41,187 bases of DNA from Pirellulales bacterium (GCA_016934075.1 JAFGTN010000580.1:1-41187); one strand, 5' to 3'. Positions 18,064-27,325 are shown, numbered from the stretch's first letter. Notes: generated by a model not told the origin, from the letters alone. Numbers and translations: made by a program.

Positions 18064-18222
18064 TTATGACTTTTTGAAACCAAGCTCCTCTGCTTTCACA
18101 AGATCTGCTTCGGACTTTTCATTCTCGCCGATGGCTTTATCAAAAGCCAGTAAGGCCTTTTCCAACTCATCGTCACGAGTATAAATGACACCTTGATTAT
18201 ATGCCTCAAGAGCTTGTTGCAT
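18064..18222 (-). CDS. 52-aa TPR-like small protein (not in ORF track)
   Basis: MQQALEAYNQGVIYTRDDELEKALLAFDKAIGENEKSEADLVKAEELGFKKS*. ATG preceded by GGGAGAG; the AYNQGV...LEKALLAFDKAI pattern is TPR-like. Confidence 0.5.
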   Translation of the reverse strand: MQQALEAYNQGVIYTRDDELEKALLAFDKAIGENEKSEADLVKAEELGFKKS

Positions 18223-18282
18223 TTTTCTCTCCCGACCTTTTTGGATATATTGAGAAGCAGTCAGACAATCTTGAATTCATCT

Positions 18283-19044
18283 TCAACTGTCACTCATTTG
18301 ATTTCCCGCGGGAACCTTTGTTCGGTTGAGCCAATATTGCACGCCGTCCAGCACCCCCGCCGCATGTGGATACATGGAATGATAGACTTCTTGAGAATGC
18401 ATCATCTGCAGTTTTTCGTGAGCGTTGGCAGGTACAACTCCTCGAAAACCACGATCAAACATGGAAGCATCGTTTCCGGTATCGCCCGCGACGATCACCT
18501 CATTTGCATTAAAGTTCCATTTGCCTGCCAAGTGTACTGCTGCCGAACCCTTGTCGACTCCGGCCGGCATTATGTCGAGATCACGCTCGGAACTGTAAAT
18601 GATTTCCGTTCGAAAACCGGCCCGTTCCAGTTGTTGTCGAATTCCCGTCAGGAAATCCGAGGTTAGGCAGTACCCGTAATAGCTTAACTTAAGATCGTGT
18701 TGGAATTCGGCCGGTTGCATCAGCAGTCCACCGTACCTTGAGAGGATGGATATAATGCCTTTCCTGTCCCAACCGGAAATACGGCCCGGCCAGGCTTCGG
18801 TTAAACTGTTACCGTCCGGGTATCGGCGCAATTCGGCGCCGACGCCTCCAATAACCGCGTAGGGTTCCGGTAATGCGGTAGTTTCTATTGCTTGCACCAC
18901 GGAGTCGAACAAACGTCCCGTGGCGTAAACAAGCCGCACTTCTGGCCGATGATGGGCATACCACTGGGAAAATTTTTCCAGAGATTCATCGTCTCCCAGC
19001 AGTGTTCCGTCCAAATCGCTTATGAGAAGACTTCTACTTTCCAA
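18283..19044 (-). CDS. HAD-superfamily sucrose-/mannosylfructose-phosphate phosphatase
   Basis: LLISDLDGTLLGDDESLEKFSQWY...VYATGRLFDSV...DIMPAGVDKGSAAVHLAGKWNFNANEVIVAGDTGNDASMF. TTG start at 19044 preceded by GAGGAGGAGGAACC; overlaps the synthase end. Confidence 0.7.
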   Translation of the reverse strand: MESRSLLISDLDGTLLGDDESLEKFSQWYAHHRPEVRLVYATGRLFDSVVQAIETTALPEPYAVIGGVGAELRRYPDGNSLTEAWPGRISGWDRKGIISILSRYGGLLMQPAEFQHDLKLSYYGYCLTSDFLTGIRQQLERAGFRTEIIYSSERDLDIMPAGVDKGSAAVHLAGKWNFNANEVIVAGDTGNDASMFDRGFRGVVPANAHEKLQMMHSQEVYHSMYPHAAGVLDGVQYWLNRTKVPAGNQMSDS

Positions 19045-20387
19045 GGTTCCTCCTCCTCTTCGAGCCGCGATGCAGATGGAGCCAGGTGATCGGGATCGTC
19101 GATCAATTCTCGCGGCGTTGATACCAGTTCTATGGTTTGCAAGACGCGTAGCAGTTGTTGCGCCACGCCCGTCCAAGTGAATCGCGATCTCGCCTTTTGC
19201 GAACCGTATTTGGCGAGTTGTTCCTTGACTTGCGGACGCATTATGATCGCGGCGATGGCGTGTCCGAAAGCTTCCGGATCGAAGGGATTGGCATATAATG
19301 CCTCCAAACCCCAGGTCACCTGCTCCCAGAGGCCGCCCTCGGTTGTTACAACCGCGGGAGTGCCGCAGGCCATGGCCTCGACGGCCGTCATGCCGAACGG
19401 TTCGTAGCGGCTACTGAGCGCAAACACGTCGGCGGCTCGATAGTAGTCGGCCAGAAGTTCGTCGGGGATGTAGTCGCGGAACAATACGCGGTGAAGAATT
19501 CCCAATTCGTCGGCCAAGGATCTCAGGCCTTCGACTTGCTTGATTTCCTTTTCGTTCGGTTCGGTGGAGCCGACGGCTAGCAGCAGGCGGACGTCATCCA
19601 CGCGTTCGAATACCACGGACATGGCACGGATAAGCAGGTCGTAGCCCTTGTTATTGGCCATTCTACCAAGCGCCAACACGATCGTTCCTTCCAGATCGAG
19701 ATCTTGCTTGATTGCTTGCCGTGAAGCCAATGAAACCGGAAAGAAACGCGTGTCGTCATATCCGGGCGGGATTACCCTGATTTTTTTCCGGGGAACATCG
19801 TAGGCGCCGGCTTCCAGGATATCTCGTTGTTGGGGAGTTGTGGCAATCAGTACATCGCATTCATCGTAGATTACTTTTTCCTCGCGAATTCTATGTTTGA
19901 AGTTATAGCGTCCTTCCAATTCGTCGGGATCGCCATCCATGTTTTCCCTCTTCCATGCGCCGATCGAATGCGGTGTGTGGATGTGGGGGATATCGAGATG
20001 ATTCGCCAGTGACTGACCGGCAAGCCCGGCATCCCAGTAGTGGCTGTTAATGAAAGCGTAACGCAGCCTTTTTGATTCTATGTAACGCCGGGCGTTGGTG
20101 ACCCATTCGGGGATTTTATAACAAAGCGTTTCCTTGGGGATGAAATCCTTGCCGCCACACGGGAATCGCAGGATACGCACCCCGTCGGAAACCTTTTCCA
20201 CCGCCGGCTGGCCTTCAAAGCGACGAGTAAGGATATCAACACGATAGCCCATCCGTGCCAGGCAATTGGAGAGTTCCAGAACATAGACCACCTGACCCCC
20301 GGTGTCCGGCATCCCGAATTCGGGATTGGCTGAAACGTATCCGTGAGTCGAGATCATCATAATCCGTTCTCTAGGTTTGATTGCCAT
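19020..20387 (-). CDS. GT4 glycosyltransferase, mannosylfructose-phosphate synthase / sucrose-phosphate synthase-like
   Basis: MISTHGYVSANPEFGMPDTGGQVVYVLELSNCLARMGYRVDILTRRFEGQP...PCGGKDFIPKETL...INSHYWDAGLAGQ...HTPHSIGAWK...IPPGYDDTRFFPVS...SRYEPFGMTAVEAMACGTPAVVT is close to MfpsA/SPS signatures recalled from memory. Confidence 0.75.
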   Translation of the reverse strand: MAIKPRERIMMISTHGYVSANPEFGMPDTGGQVVYVLELSNCLARMGYRVDILTRRFEGQPAVEKVSDGVRILRFPCGGKDFIPKETLCYKIPEWVTNARRYIESKRLRYAFINSHYWDAGLAGQSLANHLDIPHIHTPHSIGAWKRENMDGDPDELEGRYNFKHRIREEKVIYDECDVLIATTPQQRDILEAGAYDVPRKKIRVIPPGYDDTRFFPVSLASRQAIKQDLDLEGTIVLALGRMANNKGYDLLIRAMSVVFERVDDVRLLLAVGSTEPNEKEIKQVEGLRSLADELGILHRVLFRDYIPDELLADYYRAADVFALSSRYEPFGMTAVEAMACGTPAVVTTEGGLWEQVTWGLEALYANPFDPEAFGHAIAAIIMRPQVKEQLAKYGSQKARSRFTWTGVAQQLLRVLQTIELVSTPRELIDDPDHLAPSASRLEEEEEPWKVEVFS

Positions 20388-20625
20388 GATTTATTCTCCT
20401 GTTATTTTTAAATGGATTCAGTTTTGTATTTGCTTGATTTGAATATCAAATACTTTGATTCGCACCTCGCCGCCGATTACAATTTCCTCATCAGATCTGC
20501 GCGAAAGAACCAACACGCGGCACCTCCGAAAATACTTGAGGATTGCAGTTGCAGGGCCACGAAGTACCGGGGATCCAGATACACTCGTCGCCCAACATTG
20601 TCACTGGATAATCATGCATCGTCAG

Positions 20626-20883
20626 TCAACTAAAGACCAACTGTTTTGTGGTCTCGTTGAAGTCGATCGTGAATTTGTCCAGAATATCGGATGAAACGGG
20701 ATCGATTACCACCAACACGTCGTGTTCATGCTCTATGGTAGAATCGCCCGGGCGCTGCTGATCCACCACCAGCTTAACCTCTTCTTCCGCCACGCCGATA
20801 CGAAAGCAAGCACCCTCTTCGAAATCAAGTTCGGAGAGAGCGGATTTAAGGTGAGCCGCCGCTTTATTTGTAATTTGAAGCAT
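20626..20883 (-). CDS. HesB/IscA-like domain protein lacking the usual C-terminal cysteines
   Basis: MLQITNKAAAHLKSALSELDFEEGACFRIGVAEEEVKLVVDQQRPGDSTIEHEHDVLVVIDPVSSDILDKFTIDFNETTKQLVFS. AAGGAGGAGATGAC upstream of the ATG at 20883. Confidence 0.6.
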   Translation of the reverse strand: MLQITNKAAAHLKSALSELDFEEGACFRIGVAEEEVKLVVDQQRPGDSTIEHEHDVLVVIDPVSSDILDKFTIDFNETTKQLVFS

Positions 20884-20936
20884 GTCATCTCCTCCTTGGA
20901 TTAAGTTGACAAATTCATTTACGCTTCGCCTTTTCG

Positions 20937-21191
20937 TCAAACGCGTCCCAAATCGAGGACGAGCAGGCCCAATACGCCGTTTTTGGTTTCCAGTTGAGCT
21001 TTGTCGCCAACTTTCGCGCCTGATAATGTTTGGCCCAATGGGCTGTCGATGGAAATCTTGTTTTCGTCAAGGTCCACCTGGTCGTTGGGAACGAAATGGA
21101 AGACGGCCTCAAACTTTTCCTGGCCGGGCATTGCGCCTCGAACTTTGGCCCACATGCCCGTTTGAATTTTTTGAACAAACTGATCACTCAT
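20937..21191 (-). CDS. GreA/GreB C-terminal (Rnk-like/FKBP-like) domain protein
   Basis: MSDQFVQKIQTGMWAKVRGAMPGQEKFEAVFHFVPNDQVDLDENKISIDSPLGQTLSGAKVGDKAQLETKNG; the ISIDSPLGQTLSGAKVGD motif is typical of the GreA C-domain. Confidence 0.7.
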   Translation of the reverse strand: MSDQFVQKIQTGMWAKVRGAMPGQEKFEAVFHFVPNDQVDLDENKISIDSPLGQTLSGAKVGDKAQLETKNGVLGLLVLDLGRV

Positions 21192-21255
21192 TAGATTATC
21201 TCCGAGTTTTTGTTCGCCTCGGTTATAACCGCCACTCGGCAAATAGCCGGGGACA

Positions 21256-21867
21256 TTAAAGACTTTTTCCGTTGTTTTTTTCTTCTAGTGAACCTTGTTC
21301 TACCGTACCCAACACCTCTTCTGCCAATGGTGTGTCGTCCGCTGTCACTACCGCTTTTTCCAGGTAACGAGATATATCTTCCGGGACGGCGCTTACTACG
21401 CCCGGGATCAATACCGGAGCCGCCTCGATATCCTCGGCATCCATCATTGATGCAATTCTTTGCAGAGTTGACAGGATCATAGTCTGCTCCCACTCCTGCA
21501 GCTTTGCCAATTCCCGATGAAATCGATCCTGCAATAAAGATGGTGCTTCCGCGACTATTTTCGCACCATCCTCGGTCAACTCGACAACCACGCTTCGTCG
21601 GTCGTGGTCACCACGTGTTCGGCTAATAAGGCCCCGACTTTCCAAACGGCTCAGGATGCCCGTTACCGTTGCCGAACCCAAGTGAATGTCTCTGGCAAGT
21701 GCACTCACGGTTATGGGTTGCAAGCGTTGAATTGCCTGCAAAGCCGCAAGTTGTGGTATGGTCAACCCATTCTTTTGCAGTAGCAGACGGGAATGGAGAT
21801 CGATTGCTCGAGTGATTCTCCTCAAAGCGGCAATCACCTGTTCCTCTATTGGCATGATGTTAGACAT
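21256..21867 (-). CDS. MarR-family transcriptional regulator with C-terminal extension
   Basis: ITRAIDLHSRLLLQKNGLTIPQLAALQAIQRLQPITVSALARDIHLGSATVTGILSRLESRGLISRTRGDHDRRSVVVELTEDG. Confidence 0.9.
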   Translation of the reverse strand: MSNIMPIEEQVIAALRRITRAIDLHSRLLLQKNGLTIPQLAALQAIQRLQPITVSALARDIHLGSATVTGILSRLESRGLISRTRGDHDRRSVVVELTEDGAKIVAEAPSLLQDRFHRELAKLQEWEQTMILSTLQRIASMMDAEDIEAAPVLIPGVVSAVPEDISRYLEKAVVTADDTPLAEEVLGTVEQGSLEEKNNGKSL

Positions 21868-22353
21868 CAGTAGTGACCCTGTTGTGATTAAACTACGTAT
21901 AGAATAATTTTATGTACGAAATACTTTCTGTCAACCCAAAAGGCGTTTTCGCAGTGGAGAAAAACTGTATTTCAGTGGATTGTGGCCATTTTACCTATGT
22001 TATCGGAGCAAGACATTTATCGCTCACAATCAAATATATTACTAACACAAAGTAAAAGTGGGTCTTGTGGGCGGTTTTTCATGGAATAGTAATTGGAGTA
22101 CGTAAATAATATCATACTACGAGTACAAATAATTTCAGTAGATTGTAAATATCGTGCATCATTCATGAGTGAGGAGTCTGTAGAGCCGATTAGGTGTTGA
22201 TAAATCGGGATAAAACTCTAGAATGATGGTTTCTCGAGGCCGCATTAATGTGAAATAAAATATTTGCGTACAACGTATTTATCGATATTAACAACTGATA
22301 TGAAAAAATAAATTTTTGGATACAAACCAAAACAGTTCTTATGGGTGGTATAT

Positions 22354-23091
22354 ATGGCACTGCGTATTGACCTAAGCGAAAAAATGACAATTGTAATTGG
22401 GGCTTCATCGGGGATTGGTGCCGCGATTGCTCGTCGGTTTGCCGCTTCGGGAAGTCATGTGGTGCTTGCCGCTCGTAGAGAAGAGAAGCTGGCTGAGACG
22501 AAATGCAAAATTGAAGAGTCGGGGGATTCAGCTTCTTGGAAGAAAGTCGATGTGACAAATTACGAGCAGGTTGCGGAGTTGGTTGATTCGACTGCCCGAG
22601 AGCACGGACAAATCGACATTCTGATCAATTGTGCCGGTCACGCAGTCGCCAAACCCCTACTACAGACCACTGTCGAAGAACTCGATGCGCAGCTCGATTC
22701 GAATCTCCGTGGGCTCTGTTATAGTTGCCATGCGACAGTACCACATATGATTCGACAAGGTTCGGGGCATATCATCAACATCGGGTCAATTTGCTCCATG
22801 AACCATTACCCGGAATATGCAACCTACGTTGCCGCCAAGTTCGGGGTGCTTGGATTCAGCCGTTCGCTTTATGAAGAAGTACGACATCATGGAATCCGGG
22901 TGAATGTTCTCTGCCCCGCGGCGGTGAACACGGCCTGGGCCGATGTGGCGGGGGCAAAGTTGCCATGGCCTCAAGACGAACGCCTTCAACCAGAGGACCT
23001 CGCGGAAACGGCTCTATTCTGTGTATCACTGCCCAAGCGAGTACAGGTGGAAAATATCGTACTTTGGCCGACGTGCGAGCCAACTGTGTGA
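22354..23091 (+). CDS. Short-chain dehydrogenase/reductase
   Basis: MTIVIGASSGIGAAIARRFAASG (TGxxxGIG-type), INCAGHAVAKP, YATYVAAKFGV (YxxxK). Confidence 0.92.
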   Translation: MALRIDLSEKMTIVIGASSGIGAAIARRFAASGSHVVLAARREEKLAETKCKIEESGDSASWKKVDVTNYEQVAELVDSTAREHGQIDILINCAGHAVAKPLLQTTVEELDAQLDSNLRGLCYSCHATVPHMIRQGSGHIINIGSICSMNHYPEYATYVAAKFGVLGFSRSLYEEVRHHGIRVNVLCPAAVNTAWADVAGAKLPWPQDERLQPEDLAETALFCVSLPKRVQVENIVLWPTCEPTV

Positions 23092-23097
23092 AAGTGT

Positions 23098-24405
23098 GTG
23101 TTTATGTTTCAATCAAAACAATCTACAGAACACGCCACACAGATCGCCAATACGGCACGCAGTGCTTCACGATATATGGCCTCGGCATCACGAGAACAAA
23201 AGGATACGGCTCTTTATGCAATGGCAGAGAAGCTTGAGGAAAACACTGAAGCGATCATTGATGCCAACCAGCAGGATATCGAGGCGGCTATTTCAAGCGG
23301 TTTGTCTGAAAATACCGTAGCCCGGCTTCGCTTCGGCGAGCAGAAGATACTTGCACGGGCGAGAAGTCTCGGGAAGATCGCCGGGTTATCCGATCCGGTC
23401 GGACAGGCAATTCGCGAAGAATCGCTGTCTATCGGGTTGCATGTAAAGCGTGTTCGGGTGCCCTTGGGTGTGATTTTGATGGTCTACGAAGCGAGGCCGC
23501 ACGTGACCGTGAATGCCGGAGCTTTTTGCCTAAAGTCAGGCAACGCATCGATTCTCCGCGGTGGCTCGGAGGCGGTACACTGTAACATATTGCTGGGACA
23601 ACTCTGGCAAGAGTCGTTGGTGGAAGCGGGCTTGCCGAAAAATGCTATTCAGGTTGTTTCGGGTTCTCATCAAGAGGTTCGTCAACTGTTGGAACTGGAC
23701 GAGTACATCGACCTGGTTATTCCTCGCGGCGGCAAGGGGCTGATTCGGTCCGTAGCCGAGTATTCGAGGATCCCGGTCCTCAAACATTTCGAGGGGATCT
23801 GTCACGTCTACGTTGATAAGCTTGGCAATTTGCAAAGCGCCGTCGACATAGTGCTCGACTCCAAATGCTTGATGCCCGAAGTCTGCAACGCGGCAGAGAC
23901 ACTATTGGTTTCACGAGAGGCAAGCAGCCAATTGAAAGAATTATTGGAGCCGATTCGTCAGCATGGTGTTGTACTCAAGGTGTGTGACGAGGCACGCCGG
24001 ATCGACAATCGGCTTGAGCAGGCGACGGATGAGGATTGGCGGACCGAATACCTTGATATGATCCTCTCGGTCAGGGTAGTCGACGGCGTGGAAGAGGCTA
24101 TTGAGCATATAAACCAATACGGTTCACATCATACCGACACGATACTCACAAGTGATGAATCGCACGCCGCGCGCTTTGTACGCGAGGTGGATTCCGGAGT
24201 CGTACTGGTCAATGCCTCTACGATGTTTTGCGACGGAGAGTCTCTCGGCATGGGTGCCGAAATCGGAATATCGACAGATAAGCTTCATGCACGCGGTCCT
24301 ATGGGGCTGGAAGAACTTACCAGCTACAAGTTTGTCATTCGTGGCGAAGGACATGTAATGGGACAATGGTCCGAAACGCAGAACGTTGCGAATCAACAAC
24401 AATAA
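23098..24405 (+). CDS. proA: Glutamate-5-semialdehyde dehydrogenase (gamma-glutamyl phosphate reductase), ProA-like
   Basis: VPLGVILMVYEARPHVTVNAGAFCLKSGNASILRGG, LVIPRGGKGLI, CLMPEVCNAAETLLVS (catalytic Cys context), HHTDTILT. Confidence 0.88.
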   Translation: MFMFQSKQSTEHATQIANTARSASRYMASASREQKDTALYAMAEKLEENTEAIIDANQQDIEAAISSGLSENTVARLRFGEQKILARARSLGKIAGLSDPVGQAIREESLSIGLHVKRVRVPLGVILMVYEARPHVTVNAGAFCLKSGNASILRGGSEAVHCNILLGQLWQESLVEAGLPKNAIQVVSGSHQEVRQLLELDEYIDLVIPRGGKGLIRSVAEYSRIPVLKHFEGICHVYVDKLGNLQSAVDIVLDSKCLMPEVCNAAETLLVSREASSQLKELLEPIRQHGVVLKVCDEARRIDNRLEQATDEDWRTEYLDMILSVRVVDGVEEAIEHINQYGSHHTDTILTSDESHAARFVREVDSGVVLVNASTMFCDGESLGMGAEIGISTDKLHARGPMGLEELTSYKFVIRGEGHVMGQWSETQNVANQQQ

Positions 24406-24417
24406 GGAAATGGCTTC

Positions 24418-25779
24418 GTGTCGCAGATCTACGCACAATTTATCGACGGTTTTCGACAGGCGGCCTCATCGCGCGAATTCAATGATCTGCGGCGAATTGG
24501 TGCGGAACTGAAGTTCCCACTGGTAAACTCCGACGGCACGGCGGTGGCCCTGGAGACGGTTCGTGCTTTGTGGCTTTATCTGGTGGATAAAGGCTGGAAG
24601 ATGATCGAGGATCCCGTTACGGGGCAGATCGCCGGGGCAAAGATCGCCGGTCCCTATAACGATACGGTCGCTGCCTGTGAAACCGGATACTGCAAGACGG
24701 AGTTTTCGTTGGCCCATGTCGCCAATTTATTCGAACTCACCGAATCGATCGACGCACTGCGCGAGGCACTATCACCGTTTGCCCAGGAGCATGATGTACG
24801 ATTTCTGGGCTACGGCATCCAGCCGCTGACGCCACCCAGCCGGGACCTGCTATTTAAGAAAGCTCGGTCCTGTTTTTGGGAGCAGGTTCTTCCCTCTAAT
24901 CAGCACATTCCACCGGAAGAGGGCGACGACGTGCACCTGTTCACTGTGAATGCCGGCAGTCATGTGCATGTCAGTATCCTTCCGGAAGATGCCGCACGAG
25001 CGGTAAACGTGCTCAATGGTTTTGCCGGAGCTCAGATCGCCTTGACGGCCCATTCGCCGATTTGGAGAGGTCGGTGCGATGATCGCTATCTCTGCGTAAA
25101 CGAAAAATTGTGGGATTGGTGGGAACCAGCTTTGGGACGTGTAGGCGTTCCGCCAAGACCCTTCAATGATCTGGAAGATTATGTAAACACAATCGAGAGC
25201 CTGGCACCGATTTACGTCAAGCGCGACGGACATCCAATTACGCTCTCCGGGTTTGACACATTTCGAGATTATTACAACTCTGACGACGTGAAAGGCAAAT
25301 CCATTCATGGAGACAGTGTATCCCTCAAGCCAAAACCGGATGACATACGCGTTCACAACTCCTGCTACTGGTTTACGGCCAGGATCTCACAGTACTTCAC
25401 TGTCGAGAATCGAGTATTCGATCAACAACCGCCCGACGAACTCGAGTCGGCGGCCGCATTGACTCTGGGGCTTGTCTCGGCCGCGAATGCCGCATGGGAG
25501 GAATTATCGCAGTACTCCTGGAGCTCACTACGCCAAGCTCGTGAGTCGGCATGCTGCAAAGGTTTAGAAGGTTCTACAGATGAATTCTCCATGGTTGAAC
25601 TTGCCGATCGAATGTTGCAGGTGGCCGACTATGGTTTATCAAAACGGCGGCTGGGTGAAGAGAAATATCTTGAGCCCCTGAGAGAACATCTTCGACGGCG
25701 ATCATGTCCGGCACTCTTCGCCAAGGAGATCTTCGATGAATCGGGGATCAGAGGCATGGTCGAGCTATTGGCATTCTAG
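24418..25779 (+). CDS. Glutamate-cysteine ligase-like (GCS2 family) ATP-dependent ligase
   Basis: GTG start. RIGAELKFPLVNSDGTAV, ACETGYCKTEFSLA, LGYGIQPLTPP, NAGSHVHVSILPEDAARAVNVLNGFAGAQIALTAHSPIWRG match the GCS2 layout. Confidence 0.65.
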   Translation: MSQIYAQFIDGFRQAASSREFNDLRRIGAELKFPLVNSDGTAVALETVRALWLYLVDKGWKMIEDPVTGQIAGAKIAGPYNDTVAACETGYCKTEFSLAHVANLFELTESIDALREALSPFAQEHDVRFLGYGIQPLTPPSRDLLFKKARSCFWEQVLPSNQHIPPEEGDDVHLFTVNAGSHVHVSILPEDAARAVNVLNGFAGAQIALTAHSPIWRGRCDDRYLCVNEKLWDWWEPALGRVGVPPRPFNDLEDYVNTIESLAPIYVKRDGHPITLSGFDTFRDYYNSDDVKGKSIHGDSVSLKPKPDDIRVHNSCYWFTARISQYFTVENRVFDQQPPDELESAAALTLGLVSAANAAWEELSQYSWSSLRQARESACCKGLEGSTDEFSMVELADRMLQVADYGLSKRRLGEEKYLEPLREHLRRRSCPALFAKEIFDESGIRGMVELLAF

Positions 25780-25838
25780 CGATCCAACCATATCGAAACA
25801 CTGACAATTTCACTTCAATTCAACATGAAAGGACATAC

Positions 25839-27320
25839 ATGCCGGGTACACATTCTCATATCAGGCCAGGAATTCCATCTTCGCTTTATCAACCGTTAGG
25901 TGAGAGTGATCTCAAGCGAATTGTCGAGTCAGCATTCGAGGTTCTCGAGAAATCAGGAGTTGCCGTTTACTCCAAATCCGCACGTGCTGCTTTTCGGCGA
26001 GCCGGCGCGGATGTCGACGAGGACACTTCAGTGATCAGGTTACCGCGCAGTTTGGTTGAGGATGCGATAGACTCCAACCCCTCATCGATAACACTCTTTG
26101 GTCGTGACAATGCAAGCGACTGTATCTTGGAGAAAAACCGTGTCCACTATGGAACAGGCGGGACGGCAATATTTGTACTCGATCCCGAGACCGGTGAGCA
26201 TCGTCCTTCAACTGCCAAAGATGTTGCTCTCAATGCCAAAATGGTTGAGTGGCTCGATAATATTCACCTTTTTACGATCAATGTTTTCCCTAATGACATC
26301 CAGGATCGGGAGGAAATTGATATCAACCGATTCTTTCACGCCTTGGACAACACGACCAAACACGTGATGGGTGGAATCTACTCCTTGGCCGGTTGTAAAA
26401 AGGCCGTCGAAATGGCCGAGATGATTGCAGGAAGTCCGGAGGCACTGCGAGCCAGACCTTTTGTCTCTTTCATTACACTTATCATCAGCCCTTTCAAGAT
26501 CGATGATCATTACGGCGAGATTACATGTTACCTTGCCGAGAAGGGATTGCCTGTAGTTGTTCCCACTGAGCCGATCTGTGGGACAACCTCGCCGGTTACT
26601 TTAGCGGGAAATGTGTTGACGCACATTGCGGAAACTTTGGCCGGCATTACTCTCGTCCAGTGTGTTCAGAAGGGCGCGCCTGGAATCTGCGGCAGTGTCG
26701 GTTCCATAACCAACCTGCATACCATGGACCATGTGGCGGGGGCGATCGAGCGGGCGATGATAAATGCAGCGGTTTCCCAGTTGGCCCAACACTTCGATCT
26801 ACCACTTTATTCGACGGGCGGTACCACGGATTCGAAAGAAGTGGATACTCAAGCCGCCTACGAAAGCAGCATGTCGAGTCTGCTTGTGGCTATGTCCGGA
26901 GCCAACTACATCCATGACATTGCGGGTTTGATGGAGTCGGATCTAACCGTGTCGTATGAAAAACTTGTTTTGGACAACGAAATTCTCGGGATGTGCCAGC
27001 GTGTTTTGCGGGGAATCGAAGTAAACGACGAAACGCTTGCCCTGGACCTGTTGATCGAAAAGGGGCCGGGCAAAGATTTTCTTGCTGAGGAACACACAGT
27101 CCGGCACATGCGTCAAGAGTTTTTCACACCGCAACTGGCAAATCGCGAGAAACGAAATTCCATGGAAGAGGACGATGACGCGTTATCCCGCGCGGAACGA
27201 ATGGTCGAAACGATTCGCACTTCCGAAATAGCCGGGTGTCTTCCAAAAGAACTGCGACGGCAAATTTTGCAGAAATACCCCATGATACAAGTGGAACATA
27301 ATCCACAAGAGAAAGTATAA
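25839..27320 (+). CDS. MttB-family (trimethylamine methyltransferase-like) protein, non-pyrrolysine, paralog 1
   Basis: VEDAIDSNPSSITLFGRD, YGTGGTAIFVLDPETGEHRPSTAKDVALNAKMVEWLDNI, GTTSPVTLAGNVLTHIAETLAGITLVQ. No in-frame TAG. Confidence 0.82.
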   Translation: MPGTHSHIRPGIPSSLYQPLGESDLKRIVESAFEVLEKSGVAVYSKSARAAFRRAGADVDEDTSVIRLPRSLVEDAIDSNPSSITLFGRDNASDCILEKNRVHYGTGGTAIFVLDPETGEHRPSTAKDVALNAKMVEWLDNIHLFTINVFPNDIQDREEIDINRFFHALDNTTKHVMGGIYSLAGCKKAVEMAEMIAGSPEALRARPFVSFITLIISPFKIDDHYGEITCYLAEKGLPVVVPTEPICGTTSPVTLAGNVLTHIAETLAGITLVQCVQKGAPGICGSVGSITNLHTMDHVAGAIERAMINAAVSQLAQHFDLPLYSTGGTTDSKEVDTQAAYESSMSSLLVAMSGANYIHDIAGLMESDLTVSYEKLVLDNEILGMCQRVLRGIEVNDETLALDLLIEKGPGKDFLAEEHTVRHMRQEFFTPQLANREKRNSMEEDDDALSRAERMVETIRTSEIAGCLPKELRRQILQKYPMIQVEHNPQEKV

Positions 27321-27325
27321 GCTTT

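Noticed and set aside
20412-20694. Small plus-strand ORFs between synthase and HesB-like genes
   Set aside because: Overlapping frames without RBS or motifs; likely noncoding upstream region.
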